Shown: positions 8,549 to 17,460, counted from the first letter of the stretch. The stretch: 64,000 bases of DNA from Rheinheimera hassiensis (GCF_022436675.1 NZ_JAKUJZ010000004.1:248001-312000); one strand, 5' to 3'. Program-made: numbers and translations. Notes: generated by a model not told the origin, from the letters alone.

Positions 8549-10009
8549 GTGTCAGCATTATCAAGTTTATATCCGCAGCCATTATGGCAATGGTTCGCCC
8601 AAATATGCGCCATCCCACACCCGTCCAAGCACGAGCAGGCCTTAAGCCAGCATATCCAGGCCTGGGCACGTGATAAAGGTTTAAGCGTGCTGGAAGACAA
8701 AGTAGGTAACTTGATCATTAAAAAACCGGCCACTGCCGGCTTTGAAAACCGCAAAACTGTGGTTATTCAGGCGCACCTGGATATGGTGCCGCAGAAAAAC
8801 GCCGACAAAATGCATGATTTTACCAAAGACCCAATTGAAGCTTATGTTGACGGCGATTGGGTAACAGCCAATGGCACTACCTTAGGTGCCGACAACGGTA
8901 TTGGCATGGCATCAGCGCTGGCTATTTTAGGCCGCAGTGATATTAAACATGGCCCGCTGGAAGTGCTGCTGACAATAGATGAAGAGGCCGGTATGACCGG
9001 TGCCTTTGGTGTAGAACCAGGCATGCTGCAAGCCGAAATTTTAATTAATACCGATTCAGAGCAGGAAGGCGAAATTTACATGGGCTGCGCCGGTGGCGTA
9101 GACGCGGAATTTACCGTACCGGCACAGTGGCAGACACCGGCTGACGGCGTAACGGCGTTTACGTTAAGCCTGACCGGCTTAAAAGGCGGCCATTCCGGCG
9201 TGAATATTCATCTGGGCCGTGGTAATGCCAATAAATTGCTGGCGCGCTTTTTAGCCGACAAGGCCACAGCGCTGCAATTGGCGGTAGCGGCGTTTAACGG
9301 TGGCTCATTACGCAATGCTATTCCGCGCGAAGCCAGTGTTACTTTAACAGTACCGGCGGCAAAGCTGGCGTTGTTGCAACAGGCAGTAGCAGAGTTTGCA
9401 GCGCTATTGCAGTTTGAACTGGCCGCGGTAGAGCCGGCATTAAAACTAAGTCTGGCCGAAGTGGCTACACCGGCGCAGGTATTAACGCCAGCAGCGCAAA
9501 GCACGCTTATCAGCCTGTTAAATGTGTGCCCTAACGGCGTAATGCGCATGAGCGATGAAGTGGCCGGTGTTACCGAAACCTCACTTAATATGGGCGTAAT
9601 CACCACTAAAGATAACAGCGTGCAGGTACTGTGTTTAATCCGCTCGTTAATTGATTCCGGCCGTGAACAGGTGCAAAGCATGCTTGGCTCACTGGCGCAA
9701 TTAGCTGGCGCAGAAGTGAAATTCAGCGGTGCTTACCCTGGCTGGAAACCGAACCCGGACTCGCCGGTAATGGCGATAGTAAACCAAACCTACAAAGACA
9801 TTTACCATAAAGATCCGGTCATAATGGTTATTCACGCAGGCTTAGAATGCGGCCTGTTTAAAAAGCCGTATCCGGATATGGATATGGTGTCCATTGGTCC
9901 CACCATCCGCTTCCCGCACGGCCCGGATGAAATGGTTAATATCAAAACCGTCGGCCAATACTGGGAATTGTTATTAGCTGTACTGGAGCGTATTCCGGAA
10001 CGTAGCTAA
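8549..10009 (+). CDS. pepD: Aminoacyl-histidine dipeptidase PepD (M20C)
   Basis: The 486-residue cytosolic metallopeptidase hydrolyses dipeptides such as carnosine-type Xaa-His substrates. Metal-binding motifs of family M20 are visible: H-L-D-M-V-P (near residue 75), G-A-D-N-G-I-G (about 110), D-E-E-A-G-M-T-G (about 145) with the catalytic Glu pair, and a late H-A-G-L-E-C-G-L motif. The length matches E. coli PepD (485). Translation starts at GTG 8549 behind an AGGAG site. It is a single gene on the plus strand. Confidence 0.95.
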   Translation: MSALSSLYPQPLWQWFAQICAIPHPSKHEQALSQHIQAWARDKGLSVLEDKVGNLIIKKPATAGFENRKTVVIQAHLDMVPQKNADKMHDFTKDPIEAYVDGDWVTANGTTLGADNGIGMASALAILGRSDIKHGPLEVLLTIDEEAGMTGAFGVEPGMLQAEILINTDSEQEGEIYMGCAGGVDAEFTVPAQWQTPADGVTAFTLSLTGLKGGHSGVNIHLGRGNANKLLARFLADKATALQLAVAAFNGGSLRNAIPREASVTLTVPAAKLALLQQAVAEFAALLQFELAAVEPALKLSLAEVATPAQVLTPAAQSTLISLLNVCPNGVMRMSDEVAGVTETSLNMGVITTKDNSVQVLCLIRSLIDSGREQVQSMLGSLAQLAGAEVKFSGAYPGWKPNPDSPVMAIVNQTYKDIYHKDPVIMVIHAGLECGLFKKPYPDMDMVSIGPTIRFPHGPDEMVNIKTVGQYWELLLAVLERIPERS

Positions 10010-10019
10010 AAGTTGGCAA

Positions 10020-10048
10020 GTGAAGGCATCGGAACAAGATGCTTTCAC
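10020..10048 (+). terminator. Stem-loop after pepD
   Basis: GTGAAGGCATC pairs with GATGCTTTCAC over 11 positions with one G-T pair and a 7-base loop. It begins 11 bases after the pepD stop and is followed by a T-rich but interrupted stretch. It is a plausible terminator separating pepD from the toxin-antitoxin promoter. Confidence 0.55.
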
Positions 10049-10073
10049 CTGTTCTGTTATATGTTCCGTATGC

Positions 10074-10120
10074 TGTACAACTTTAGCACTTAGACCTATA
10101 CTTGTGCGGTTAAACGTACA
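10074..10120 (+). promoter_or_regulatory. yefM-yoeB promoter and operator
   Basis: A TGTACA at 10074-10079 stands exactly 17 bases upstream of a TATACT -10 box (10097-10102), so it doubles as the -35 element. A second near copy, CGTACA, is at 10115-10120 around the expected start of transcription. TGTACA is the core motif bound by E. coli YefM-YoeB, so this fits autorepression of the downstream pair. Promoter spacing is seen directly; binding is inferred. Confidence 0.65.
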
Positions 10121-10132
10121 GGTTGAGGCCTT

Positions 10133-10387
10133 ATGAAAGTTGTATCTTTTACCGAAGCCAGAAATAGCTTAAAAGCCGTGCTGGATGCTGTAGTTAATGA
10201 CGCTGATGCGACAGTAATTACGCGGCGTGACTCTGAAGATGCCGTGGTAATGTCGCTGGATTACTACAACAGTCTGATGGAAACGGTGCATTTGCTGCGC
10301 TCACCAGCTAACGCTGCGCACTTGCAACGCTCTATTGCGCAGTTCAAAGCGGGCAAGGTGACAAACAAAGAGCTGGTGGATGAGTAG
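10133..10387 (+). CDS. yefM: Antitoxin YefM (Phd/YefM family)
   Basis: The 84-residue protein has the Phd/YefM N-terminal fold: V-S-F-T-E-A-R-N-S-L-K-A-V-L-D, then V-I-T-R-R-D-S-E-D-A-V-V-M-S-L-D-Y-Y-N-S, and an acidic, probably disordered C-terminus that would wrap the toxin. It neutralises YoeB and represses its own promoter. A GAGG site precedes the ATG. Its last 8 bases overlap the yoeB start, which couples synthesis of the two proteins. Confidence 0.95.
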   Translation: MKVVSFTEARNSLKAVLDAVVNDADATVITRRDSEDAVVMSLDYYNSLMETVHLLRSPANAAHLQRSIAQFKAGKVTNKELVDE

Positions 10388-10643
10388 TAGGCTATTGTCA
10401 TGGACAGATGAAGCCTGGCAAGATTACTTATACTGGCAAAGCCAGGATAAAAAGACGCTGAAACGCATTAATAAACTGATTACTGAAACTAAGCGCAGCC
10501 CCTTTGACGGCATCGGTAAACCCGAGCCGCTAAAAGAGAATTTATCCGGTTTCTGGTCACGCCGCATTGATGACACCAACAGGCTGGTGTATGCGGTGGA
10601 TGATAGTGCGCTAACCATTATTTCCTGCCGTTATCATTACTGA
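10380..10643 (+). CDS. yoeB: mRNA interferase toxin YoeB
   Basis: The 87-residue toxin is close to E. coli YoeB throughout, with K-P-E-P-L-K-E-N-L-S-G-F-W-S-R-R and a terminal C-R-Y-H-Y. The catalytic residues are all present: Glu49, Arg68, His86 and Tyr87. YoeB binds the ribosome and cleaves mRNA in the A site. The gene looks intact, so the system should be functional. Its stop overlaps the 3' end of the convergent DMT transporter gene by 7 bases. Confidence 0.95.
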   Translation: MSSRLLSWTDEAWQDYLYWQSQDKKTLKRINKLITETKRSPFDGIGKPEPLKENLSGFWSRRIDDTNRLVYAVDDSALTIISCRYHY

Positions 10644-11575
10644 TCTACAGCTATTTGCACAGTTTTACGCTGACGCAGTACTTTTAGCAGCTGCGGCAGC
10701 ATCAGACCCAGCAACACAACCGCCATACCGGTAACCTGAATAGATGTGACCTTTTGCCCCATCAGCAGCGCTGTTAACGCAGCGCACACCGGAATTAAGT
10801 TGAAAAATAAAGCCGCAGGCGCCGACCCCAGCTGCTGCACCGCATTTAAGAAAAATAAATACCCTATAACAGTGCCAAACACGCCGATATAAACCACAGC
10901 CAATACTCCCTGCAGCGGCAGTTGCAACAGTTCCGCAATCGGATGAATATCGCCCTGTATGCTGTTAAAGCCCAGAATAAAGGCATCGCCTGCTAACATG
11001 CTGATTAACGTAAAAGGCAGCAGTGGCAACCAGGTAGTCATTTTTTGTGACGCCGTGGTGTAGGCCGACCATAACAGCATAGCGGCGATAATGGTGATGT
11101 CGCCGCGGTTAAACTCAAACTGCAGCAGCGCTTGCCAACTGCCTTTGGTAATAACCAGCAATACGCCGGCTAAGCCTATTACCAGGCTGACACTTTGCGA
11201 GCGGCTAAGCCACTTGCGTGACAGGGCCGCGACCAATAATGAGGTAACTAACGGGCTTAATGCCATCACCAGTGCGCCATTAGTGGCGGCAGTATGCTTC
11301 ACACCGGTAAACAGTAATAAATTAAAGCCGCCGACCCCTACCAGGCTGATGGCGATCAACCAGGCATACTGCCACCAGGCCAGGGTTGGCCAACGTTCAC
11401 CCTTAAGCAGTATGTAGCCCAGCAAACACAGAGCAGCGATGCTGAAGCGCCACACTACCAGGGAGTTTTGTGACATCTGATCCAACACCAGCTTTGACAC
11501 AGGAAACACGCTGCCCCAGCAAAAGATACTGATTAACAATAATAAAATGGTAACGAATGGCGATTGGCGGCTCAT
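10637..11575 (-). CDS. DMT superfamily (EamA) inner-membrane exporter
   Basis: About 312 residues with ten hydrophobic segments arranged as two EamA repeats; the second repeat contains G-V-F-G-T-V-I-G-Y-L-F-F. Such carriers usually export amino acids or other small metabolites. I choose ATG 11575 (M-S-R-Q-S-P), because the open frame upstream to 11662 encodes a non-hydrophobic extension without family support. A LysR gene is transcribed divergently from the 89-base gap, a common regulator-exporter pairing, so the regulator probably controls it. The substrate is not predictable. Confidence 0.85.
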   Translation of the reverse strand: MSRQSPFVTILLLLISIFCWGSVFPVSKLVLDQMSQNSLVVWRFSIAALCLLGYILLKGERWPTLAWWQYAWLIAISLVGVGGFNLLLFTGVKHTAATNGALVMALSPLVTSLLVAALSRKWLSRSQSVSLVIGLAGVLLVITKGSWQALLQFEFNRGDITIIAAMLLWSAYTTASQKMTTWLPLLPFTLISMLAGDAFILGFNSIQGDIHPIAELLQLPLQGVLAVVYIGVFGTVIGYLFFLNAVQQLGSAPAALFFNLIPVCAALTALLMGQKVTSIQVTGMAVVLLGLMLPQLLKVLRQRKTVQIAVDQ

Positions 11576-11664
11576 GGTATTGCTCTGGCAGTTTAACTTG
11601 CCGTATAGTTTATTTGTTTCATAAATAAAATATATATCAACTAATAGCAGGTTAAATACCAAAA

Positions 11665-12564
11665 ATGAAACCTAACTACTCTCTGGATGATATGCGGCTA
11701 TTTTGGCTGGTGGCACAAGCCGGAAGTTTTCGCCAGGCGGCAGAGCAGGTAGGAATTCCGCCGTCGACGCTAAGCCGGCGTATTAATGCGCTGGAACAAG
11801 CGCTGGGATTACGCTTGCTGCACCGCGACGCGCATCGTATTAACCTGACCGGCACCGGCCAGCAATATTTACAGCGCTGCGGCCCCTTGTTCAGCGAGCT
11901 GAATGATATTTCCGGTGACTTGCAGGCGGAGAAACATGAGCCTGCCGGTTTGCTGCGTATTGCAGTACCGGTAAATACCACTTACCGCTGGCTGGCGGGC
12001 GCATTGAATCAGTTTCAGTTACGCTATCCCAAGATTGATTTAGATATTCGCATGTCAAACTGGGTTATTGATGTTGGCGAACATGCTATTGATTTGGCGA
12101 TCCGCGTAGGTGAGCCGGCACTGCAAGGCTGGATCGCCAGGCCACTAACCAATGTGCAATCGTTACTGTGTGCCGGCAGCCAGGCCACGCAATGGCATCA
12201 CATTCAGCACCCGTCTGAGCTGATAAACTATCCGCTGGTTGTCAGTAGCCCGATTAATGTCTGGCGTTTCGAGCATCAGCAACGCCGCGAGTCCTTTGAC
12301 TTTCGCCCGCAGGGCAATGTCCGGCTGTTTGTTGACGATATGAATATTGCCATGCAAGCGGTTGAAGCCGGCGTAGGTATTGGTTATTTGCCGCGCCGGG
12401 TGGTGCAGGAGCATATGCAGCAGGGCAGGCTGGTTAGGCTGGCCACAGACTGGCTGGGGCCGTTGCGTAAAACCTATCTGTTATACCGCGACCGCGATAA
12501 CCAACCTCTGCGCCTGCGTTTGCTGATTGAATATCTGCTGCAAGCTGCACCGGCAGAGTATTAA
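11665..12564 (+). CDS. LysR family transcriptional regulator
   Basis: The 299-residue protein has the LysR winged helix-turn-helix (F-W-L-V-A-Q-A-G-S-F-R-Q-A-A-E, then P-P-S-T-L-S-R-R-I-N-A-L-E, residues 13-52) and a LysR substrate-binding domain from about residue 90. It resembles the CrgA/DsdC-like group with G-V-G-I-G-Y-L-P near residue 238. It is divergent from the EamA exporter gene and probably regulates it in response to an unknown ligand. Confidence 0.9.
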   Translation: MKPNYSLDDMRLFWLVAQAGSFRQAAEQVGIPPSTLSRRINALEQALGLRLLHRDAHRINLTGTGQQYLQRCGPLFSELNDISGDLQAEKHEPAGLLRIAVPVNTTYRWLAGALNQFQLRYPKIDLDIRMSNWVIDVGEHAIDLAIRVGEPALQGWIARPLTNVQSLLCAGSQATQWHHIQHPSELINYPLVVSSPINVWRFEHQQRRESFDFRPQGNVRLFVDDMNIAMQAVEAGVGIGYLPRRVVQEHMQQGRLVRLATDWLGPLRKTYLLYRDRDNQPLRLRLLIEYLLQAAPAEY

Positions 12565-13488
12565 TTAACTTTGTTGCAGTAAATAATCCAAGGCACCTAC
12601 CACGGCCGCTACCTGAGCCTGAATACATTGTTCTGGCGTGGCGCTTGGGCTGTCCGGGTATACTTCAGTGGTGCTAACCAGCGGCGCATCGGTTACGCTG
12701 CCGCATAAACCTAAGCTGGCTTTGGCGTAGTTAATTACGCCAAACTGCGCAATTTTCTCGCCGATTAACTCGCCGTTTTCATCAGCTTCGGCGATATGAG
12801 TCACCTTGGCTACGCTGTCGATAATAGCTTTTTGCAGCGCCGGGCAGGGGTGTTCGGCGTCATCTACCGTGTAATAGCCATCGGGGATATTCCAGTTTTT
12901 GTTCACCGTGCCATCGCGTGCCGCTTTGGCCGGGCGAAACTCGCTGTTATCTGAATCAGTAGTTTCATGTAAATCAATATGCAGCGCAAATCGGGTGTTC
13001 AGGCCTGCCAGATACTGCTTTACCTGTTGTGCTTCAGATGCTTTGTCATCGGCGCCAAAGCTGCGGTTCGGGTCTATTGCCTGCGGGTTCCAGCGGTTGA
13101 TGGTTTCATAACCCCAGGGGCTGATACAGGGCAGCACCAGTACGTTTACTTTGTTGCTGTAAACTTTGGCTTTGGTTTGTAAAAAGCGCAGTGCGCCATG
13201 CACACCACTGGTTTCGTAGCCATGCACACCACCAGTAACTAAAATGGTGGGTTTATCGCTTTGCCAGTTACGGCTTTTTACCGCAAACAGTGGGTAGGTT
13301 TTACCGCTAACGTGCTGATAATTCAGCTCGCCGTATTGCTCAATATCAAACTCGTTTTGCAGTGCTGTGATCGCCGGTAATACCTCGTCGAAGAAACTGC
13401 GTTTTATCTGCTGTTCACTCAGCCACTGCGCCGTTTCTGCTGCGCCCCAAGCCTGGCCGACAGTGCCAATATGGTAAATAGTGTTCAT
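12565..13488 (-). CDS. M14 family zinc metallopeptidase
   Basis: The 307-residue protein has no signal peptide. Zinc-ligand motifs of the M14 carboxypeptidase/succinylglutamate desuccinylase group are visible: G-G-V-H-G-Y-E (HxxE, near residue 89) and H-I-D-L-H-E (near residue 170), plus a late T-T-E-V-Y-P that can supply the catalytic Glu. N-P-N-R/D-P-N-R-S-F motifs also fit M14. The substrate is unknown; small amide or peptide substrates are likely. It ends back to back with the LysR gene. Confidence 0.82.
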   Translation of the reverse strand: MNTIYHIGTVGQAWGAAETAQWLSEQQIKRSFFDEVLPAITALQNEFDIEQYGELNYQHVSGKTYPLFAVKSRNWQSDKPTILVTGGVHGYETSGVHGALRFLQTKAKVYSNKVNVLVLPCISPWGYETINRWNPQAIDPNRSFGADDKASEAQQVKQYLAGLNTRFALHIDLHETTDSDNSEFRPAKAARDGTVNKNWNIPDGYYTVDDAEHPCPALQKAIIDSVAKVTHIAEADENGELIGEKIAQFGVINYAKASLGLCGSVTDAPLVSTTEVYPDSPSATPEQCIQAQVAAVVGALDYLLQQS

Positions 13489-13617
13489 GCGTATTCCTGT
13501 AATAAAAGCTGCCAGCGGCAGGCGTAAAACATGGCGTCACTATAGCATTGAACCCAGAGCGACAGCCATGCTGCTGCGTTTAACGCAATTCCTGAACGGT
13601 TCAACGCAAGAATAAAA

Positions 13618-13670
13618 TAGTTAGCTTGCTAAGTATATTGATGGCCATATAATACTTAGCAAGCTAACTA
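13618..13670 (+). promoter_or_regulatory. SlyA-type double operator over the marR-efflux promoter
   Basis: A 19-base arm (13618-13636) is repeated as a perfect inverted copy at 13652-13670 with a 15-base spacer. Each arm carries a 12-base box, TTAGCTTGCTAA (13621-13632) and TTAGCAAGCTAA (13656-13667). The second equals the SlyA consensus site of enteric bacteria, and the first is its reverse complement. A TATAAT (13648-13653) lies between the boxes, with TTGCTA (13626-13631) 16 bases upstream as -35, so bound regulator would cover both promoter ends. Autoregulation by the adjacent MarR protein is inferred. Confidence 0.8.
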
Positions 13671-13685
13671 ATTTATGGGCGTGTA

Positions 13686-14177
13686 ATGACTGAAATAACC
13701 AACCTGACCGAGATGAAAGCTATGCTCAAAGTGCCGCTGGGTAACCAGATTGGGCGGGTGCATCGCTTATGGCGCAGCGCTATTACTGCATCGGTGCAAT
13801 CGCTGGATATGACCGAATCACGCTGGACAGCGATGCTGCATCTGAAAATGTTGGGCGAAGGCGCTACCCAACAAGCATTGGCGCAGGAGCTGGGTATAGA
13901 AATGCCGTCGCTAAGCCGCACCCTTAGCCAGTTGGTAGAGCAGGAGATGCTGCAGCGCCAGCCGCACCCTAGCGATAAAAGAGCGCAGTGTTTGTATTTC
14001 ACCGTAACCGGACAGCAGATGCTGGCGAAATTGATTGAGCGCACGATGCAAATCCGCCAGGCGCTGTACCAGGATTTAACCCCGGCTGCGGTACAGCAGT
14101 TGATGCAGTCGTTAGACATTATGGAGCGTAACGCCCGTACTTTGCTGCTTGCCACCGCTACAGAGAATAAAGCATGA
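13686..14177 (+). CDS. MarR/SlyA family transcriptional regulator
   Basis: The 163-residue winged-helix protein shows the MarR core: a helix-turn-helix Q-Q-A-L-A-Q-E-L-G-I-E-M-P-S-L-S-R-T-L-S-Q-L (about residues 63-85), followed by the wing with D-K-R-A-Q. It lies directly downstream of two SlyA-type boxes and overlaps the next gene, an HlyD-type efflux component, by 4 bases. The arrangement matches EmrR/SlyA-type regulators that repress their own multidrug or aromatic-acid efflux operon and are released by small phenolic ligands. The ligand is not known here. Confidence 0.9.
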   Translation: MTEITNLTEMKAMLKVPLGNQIGRVHRLWRSAITASVQSLDMTESRWTAMLHLKMLGEGATQQALAQELGIEMPSLSRTLSQLVEQEMLQRQPHPSDKRAQCLYFTVTGQQMLAKLIERTMQIRQALYQDLTPAAVQQLMQSLDIMERNARTLLLATATENKA

Positions 14178-15238
14178 CACCGGATCAGATTTTTAAACGC
14201 TGGGTACAGGGGGCATTAGCGGTATTTGTTATCGCCTTTGCCTATTTTATTTGTGCAGATATCTGGATGCCGCTAAGTACCCAGGCGCGGGTAATGCACC
14301 CTGTGGTGGCTATAGCCCCCGATGTAAGCGGCCAGGTAACGCAAGTGCTGGTGCAAAACAACCAGCCGGTAAAAGCCGGTGATACGTTGTTTACGCTGGA
14401 CCCGCGCGCTTACGTGCTGGCGGTAGACAAAGCCGAACTGGCGCTGGAGGCGGCAAAGCAGGAAAACGCCCAACTGGAGGCCACTATTGCCGCTGCCCGT
14501 GCCAGTGTAGCGGCGTATCAGGCCAGTGCCGATGAGCTGGAATTGGAAGTAAAGCGGCTGGGGCAGCTTATTGGCAGCAAAAGCGTATCGCAGCAATTAG
14601 TTGATCAAACCCGGGCCAAATATACCGGTGCACAGGCACAGCTAGAGGCTGCTAAAGCACAGCTGAATGAGCTGGTGGTGCGCCGCGGGGCCAGCGGTGA
14701 TGACAACCTGTTACTGCGCCAGGCCAGCAATAACTTAGCCAATGCCAGGCTAAACCTGCAGTACACTGCTGTGCAGGCCAAAGTAGACGGCGTTATAAGC
14801 AACCTGCAACTGGTGCCCGGCAACTATGCTACTGCTGGTAAAACGCTGACTGCGCTGGTGGCAACAAAAGCCGATATTATTGCCGATTTTCGTGAAAAAT
14901 CGCTGATGAAGGTTAGCGTAGGTACTGCTGCCAGTATCATGTTTGACAGCCTGCCGGGCCAGGTGTTTGCAGCAACGGTAGTGTCGGTTGATGCCGGGGT
15001 AAAAGACGGTCAGTTACCGGCTGATGGCAGCCTGGCTAACCCGGAAAATTCTGATCGCTGGGTGCGCGATGCACAGTACCTGCGTTTGCACCTTGAGTTA
15101 AATGATAATGATCAGGTGCTGGCAGCTTTACCCAGCGGTGCGCGTGCCACGGTGCAGTTGTATCCGGCTGACGGCCCGGCGCGTTGGTTGGGGCAGGTGC
15201 AGGCACGGTTTATCAGCCTGCTGCATTATATCTATTAA
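14174..15238 (+). CDS. HlyD/EmrA-family periplasmic adaptor of an efflux pump
   Basis: 354 residues. One N-terminal membrane helix (about 13-33) is followed by a split lipoyl domain (V-A-P-D-V-S-G-Q-V-T-Q-V-L-V-Q-N-N-Q-P-V), a long alpha-helical hairpin rich in Ala, Glu and Gln (about 85-190) and a beta-barrel region. Adaptors of this kind bridge an inner-membrane pump and an outer-membrane channel. The partner is the DUF2955/FUSC protein encoded 10 bases downstream. This resembles AaeA-AaeB-type efflux of aromatic acids, but no outer-membrane channel gene is present locally. Confidence 0.88.
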   Translation: MTPDQIFKRWVQGALAVFVIAFAYFICADIWMPLSTQARVMHPVVAIAPDVSGQVTQVLVQNNQPVKAGDTLFTLDPRAYVLAVDKAELALEAAKQENAQLEATIAAARASVAAYQASADELELEVKRLGQLIGSKSVSQQLVDQTRAKYTGAQAQLEAAKAQLNELVVRRGASGDDNLLLRQASNNLANARLNLQYTAVQAKVDGVISNLQLVPGNYATAGKTLTALVATKADIIADFREKSLMKVSVGTAASIMFDSLPGQVFAATVVSVDAGVKDGQLPADGSLANPENSDRWVRDAQYLRLHLELNDNDQVLAALPSGARATVQLYPADGPARWLGQVQARFISLLHYIY

Positions 15239-15248
15239 GGTGGCGGCT

Positions 15249-16301
15249 ATGTCTTCGCCCTTTCACATTACGCCAAAAAAATTGCAGCTAAGCAGTAACG
15301 ATCTGCGCCAGTGTTTGCGTATTGCGTTTGCCGGTACTTTGGGTTTTGTGCTGTGCAAGCTAATGGGCTGGAGTTACGGTACCTTTTTTGTGGTTAACCC
15401 CATGTTATTGCTGGGGCTGGTGCCGGTGCTTAATGCCCATATACTGCGCCAGTTTATTGCCAGTACGCTGTTTGTCAGTATCAGCATTTTGGTATTGCAG
15501 GGCCTGTTTGGTGACAAACCACTGGCGATGACACTGCTGGTTATTTTGCAGTTTGGCTTTTTATTTCGCTGCATGACACGTGGCGTCAATTTCCTGTTTG
15601 GCGCCATGACTATGGTGGGCTTATCAATGCAGCTGCACTTCGCCAGTTATCCGGCGCCTGTTACCCAAGTCAGCGATATTGTCATGTCTAACCTGGTGGC
15701 CGGTGCTGCTACCCTGTTTATTACCTTTTTAATGTATACCCTGTTTCCGGATACCACACCACGGCAGGGGCGGCAAATGCCGGTTAAACCGTTAAGTAAC
15801 CAGCGCCATGAGGTGATTCTGGCTACCACTGTGGCGACCTTATCGTTTTTGGTGTTTCAAAGCTTTGATCTGGTAGATTCGCTGTCAGCGCAGGTGGCAT
15901 CGGTGCTGGTATTGTTTCCGCTGAACTGGCACGGTGCCGGTAAAGCTGGCTGGAACCGGGCAATCGGTACTTTAGTGGGCTGTAATGTTGGGTTGTTGAT
16001 CCAACTGCTGCTGTATAACCATGCTGGTGTGCTGCTGTTTGTCGCGCTGGCAATGTGGCTAAGCATTATGCTGTTTGCCCGGCATCATATGTTTGAAGGC
16101 GGCCAGGCCGGTGCCGGTTTTGGCGCTATGACCACCATGGGCATTTTATTTGGCCAGTACCTTACGCCAGAAAAAGATCTGGTATACAGCGCGTTGTATC
16201 GCTTTAGCTCGGTGGCTATTTCGGTGATCTGTACCTTAATTGCTGTGTATCTTATGCACCATTTACTAAACCGCTTTAGCGCTACGCGGCTGCAAACCTA
16301 G
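15249..16301 (+). CDS. DUF2955/FUSC-like inner-membrane efflux protein
   Basis: About 350 residues with around nine to ten hydrophobic segments in two clusters, as in the DUF2955 group related to the aromatic-acid exporter and fusaric acid resistance families. I use ATG 15249 (M-S-S-P-F-H); the frame upstream to 15102 overlaps the adaptor gene in another frame and lacks family support. It lies 10 bases after the HlyD adaptor gene and should form the pump of that system. An intrinsic terminator follows 27 bases after the stop. Confidence 0.83.
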   Translation: MSSPFHITPKKLQLSSNDLRQCLRIAFAGTLGFVLCKLMGWSYGTFFVVNPMLLLGLVPVLNAHILRQFIASTLFVSISILVLQGLFGDKPLAMTLLVILQFGFLFRCMTRGVNFLFGAMTMVGLSMQLHFASYPAPVTQVSDIVMSNLVAGAATLFITFLMYTLFPDTTPRQGRQMPVKPLSNQRHEVILATTVATLSFLVFQSFDLVDSLSAQVASVLVLFPLNWHGAGKAGWNRAIGTLVGCNVGLLIQLLLYNHAGVLLFVALAMWLSIMLFARHHMFEGGQAGAGFGAMTTMGILFGQYLTPEKDLVYSALYRFSSVAISVICTLIAVYLMHHLLNRFSATRLQT

Positions 16302-16328
16302 CGGTTTATTGGCTGACGGTATAAAGCA

Positions 16329-16352
16329 AAAAGACCCCGGGCGGGGTCTTTT
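16329..16352. terminator. Bidirectional intrinsic terminator
   Basis: AAAAGACCCC pairs perfectly with GGGGTCTTTT around a GGGC loop. It has T-runs on both strands and lies between the convergent efflux operon and the esterase gene, so it can end both transcripts. Confidence 0.9.
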
Positions 16353-16367
16353 CTGCGGGCTGTTTAC

Positions 16368-17381
16368 TTATTTAAGATGGTCTTTTAACTCACGGCCAGC
16401 CTGGTCCAGCGCATCCTGCACTGCCGGTACATCACTCAGTACATTCAGCAGGCCAAAGTCGTGGATCATACCGTTGTAGCGCACTGTAGTTACTGCAACA
16501 CCGGCATCGTTCAGATGGCGGCCATAGGCTTCGCCTTCATCACGCAGCACATCCATTTCGGCGGTTTGAATTAACGCCGGTGGTAAGCCCTTTAATTGCT
16601 CAGTGGTAGCGCGTAGTGGCGAGGCATAAATTTCGTTACGCTGCTCCTGAGACGTGGTGTAGTTATCCCAGAACCACTGCATCATATTACGGGTTAAAAA
16701 GTGGCCGTCGGCGTAAGTATGGTACGAGGTATTGTTAAAGCCGGCGTCGGTTACCGGCCATAACAACAGCTGGAACTTCAGCGCCGGTGTACCTTCTGCT
16801 TTGGCTTTTAAGGCCACCACCGCCGCCATATTACCGCCGACGCTGTTACCGGCGACCGCTAAACGGCTGCCATCAACACCAATCTCTTTGCCATTTATCG
16901 CTACCCATTGCGTTGCCGCATAGGCCTGGTTAATCGCCGTTGGGTATTTGGCTTCCGGTGACGGGGTGTAATCGACATACACTGCTACGGCACCAGAGCG
17001 CTGTACTAAATCACGGATTAAACGCTCGTGCGTTGGGAAGTCGCCCAATACCCAGCCGCCACCGTGAAAGTACATAAAGGCCGGTAACGTACCTTTAGTG
17101 CCTTTTGGTTTTACAATAACCAGTTTAATGCTCTGGCCATCGACTTTAATGGTTTTTTCGCTGACATCTGCCGCTGGCAAAGTAGCACCTTGCTGAGCGC
17201 CCACCAGCACAGCACGGGCATCGGCGACTGATAACTGCTCCAGTGGCTTACCGCCGCCCTGGGCTAAGGCATTTAAAAAGCCCTGAGTCTGGGTTTCAAC
17301 ACCCGGTGAGCCAGCGGCAAACGCATTGCCGATACTTAAAGCTAACAGGCTGGCAGTAATAACAGTGTTTAATGCTTTCAT
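16368..17381 (-). CDS. Exported alpha/beta hydrolase, hormone-sensitive-lipase type
   Basis: The 337-residue protein has a signal peptide (cleavage probably after A-F-A near residue 22). Family IV (HSL) esterase motifs are present: H-G-G-G-W near residue 106 for the oxyanion hole, G-N-S-V-G-G with the nucleophile Ser near 179, an acidic region E-M-D-V-L-R-D, and M-I-H-D-F near residue 307 supplying the catalytic His. It probably hydrolyses short-chain acyl esters in the periplasm or outside. A second, unrelated exported alpha/beta hydrolase follows upstream on the same strand, 79 bases away. Confidence 0.88.
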   Translation of the reverse strand: MKALNTVITASLLALSIGNAFAAGSPGVETQTQGFLNALAQGGGKPLEQLSVADARAVLVGAQQGATLPAADVSEKTIKVDGQSIKLVIVKPKGTKGTLPAFMYFHGGGWVLGDFPTHERLIRDLVQRSGAVAVYVDYTPSPEAKYPTAINQAYAATQWVAINGKEIGVDGSRLAVAGNSVGGNMAAVVALKAKAEGTPALKFQLLLWPVTDAGFNNTSYHTYADGHFLTRNMMQWFWDNYTTSQEQRNEIYASPLRATTEQLKGLPPALIQTAEMDVLRDEGEAYGRHLNDAGVAVTTVRYNGMIHDFGLLNVLSDVPAVQDALDQAGRELKDHLK

Positions 17382-17460
17382 GGTAGTGCCCTCAATTTAT
17401 TCAGTTAGTTTATGTTCGTTTAGTATCAATATCGGTTCAGTGTGCCGTAGTTAGCGGCGG

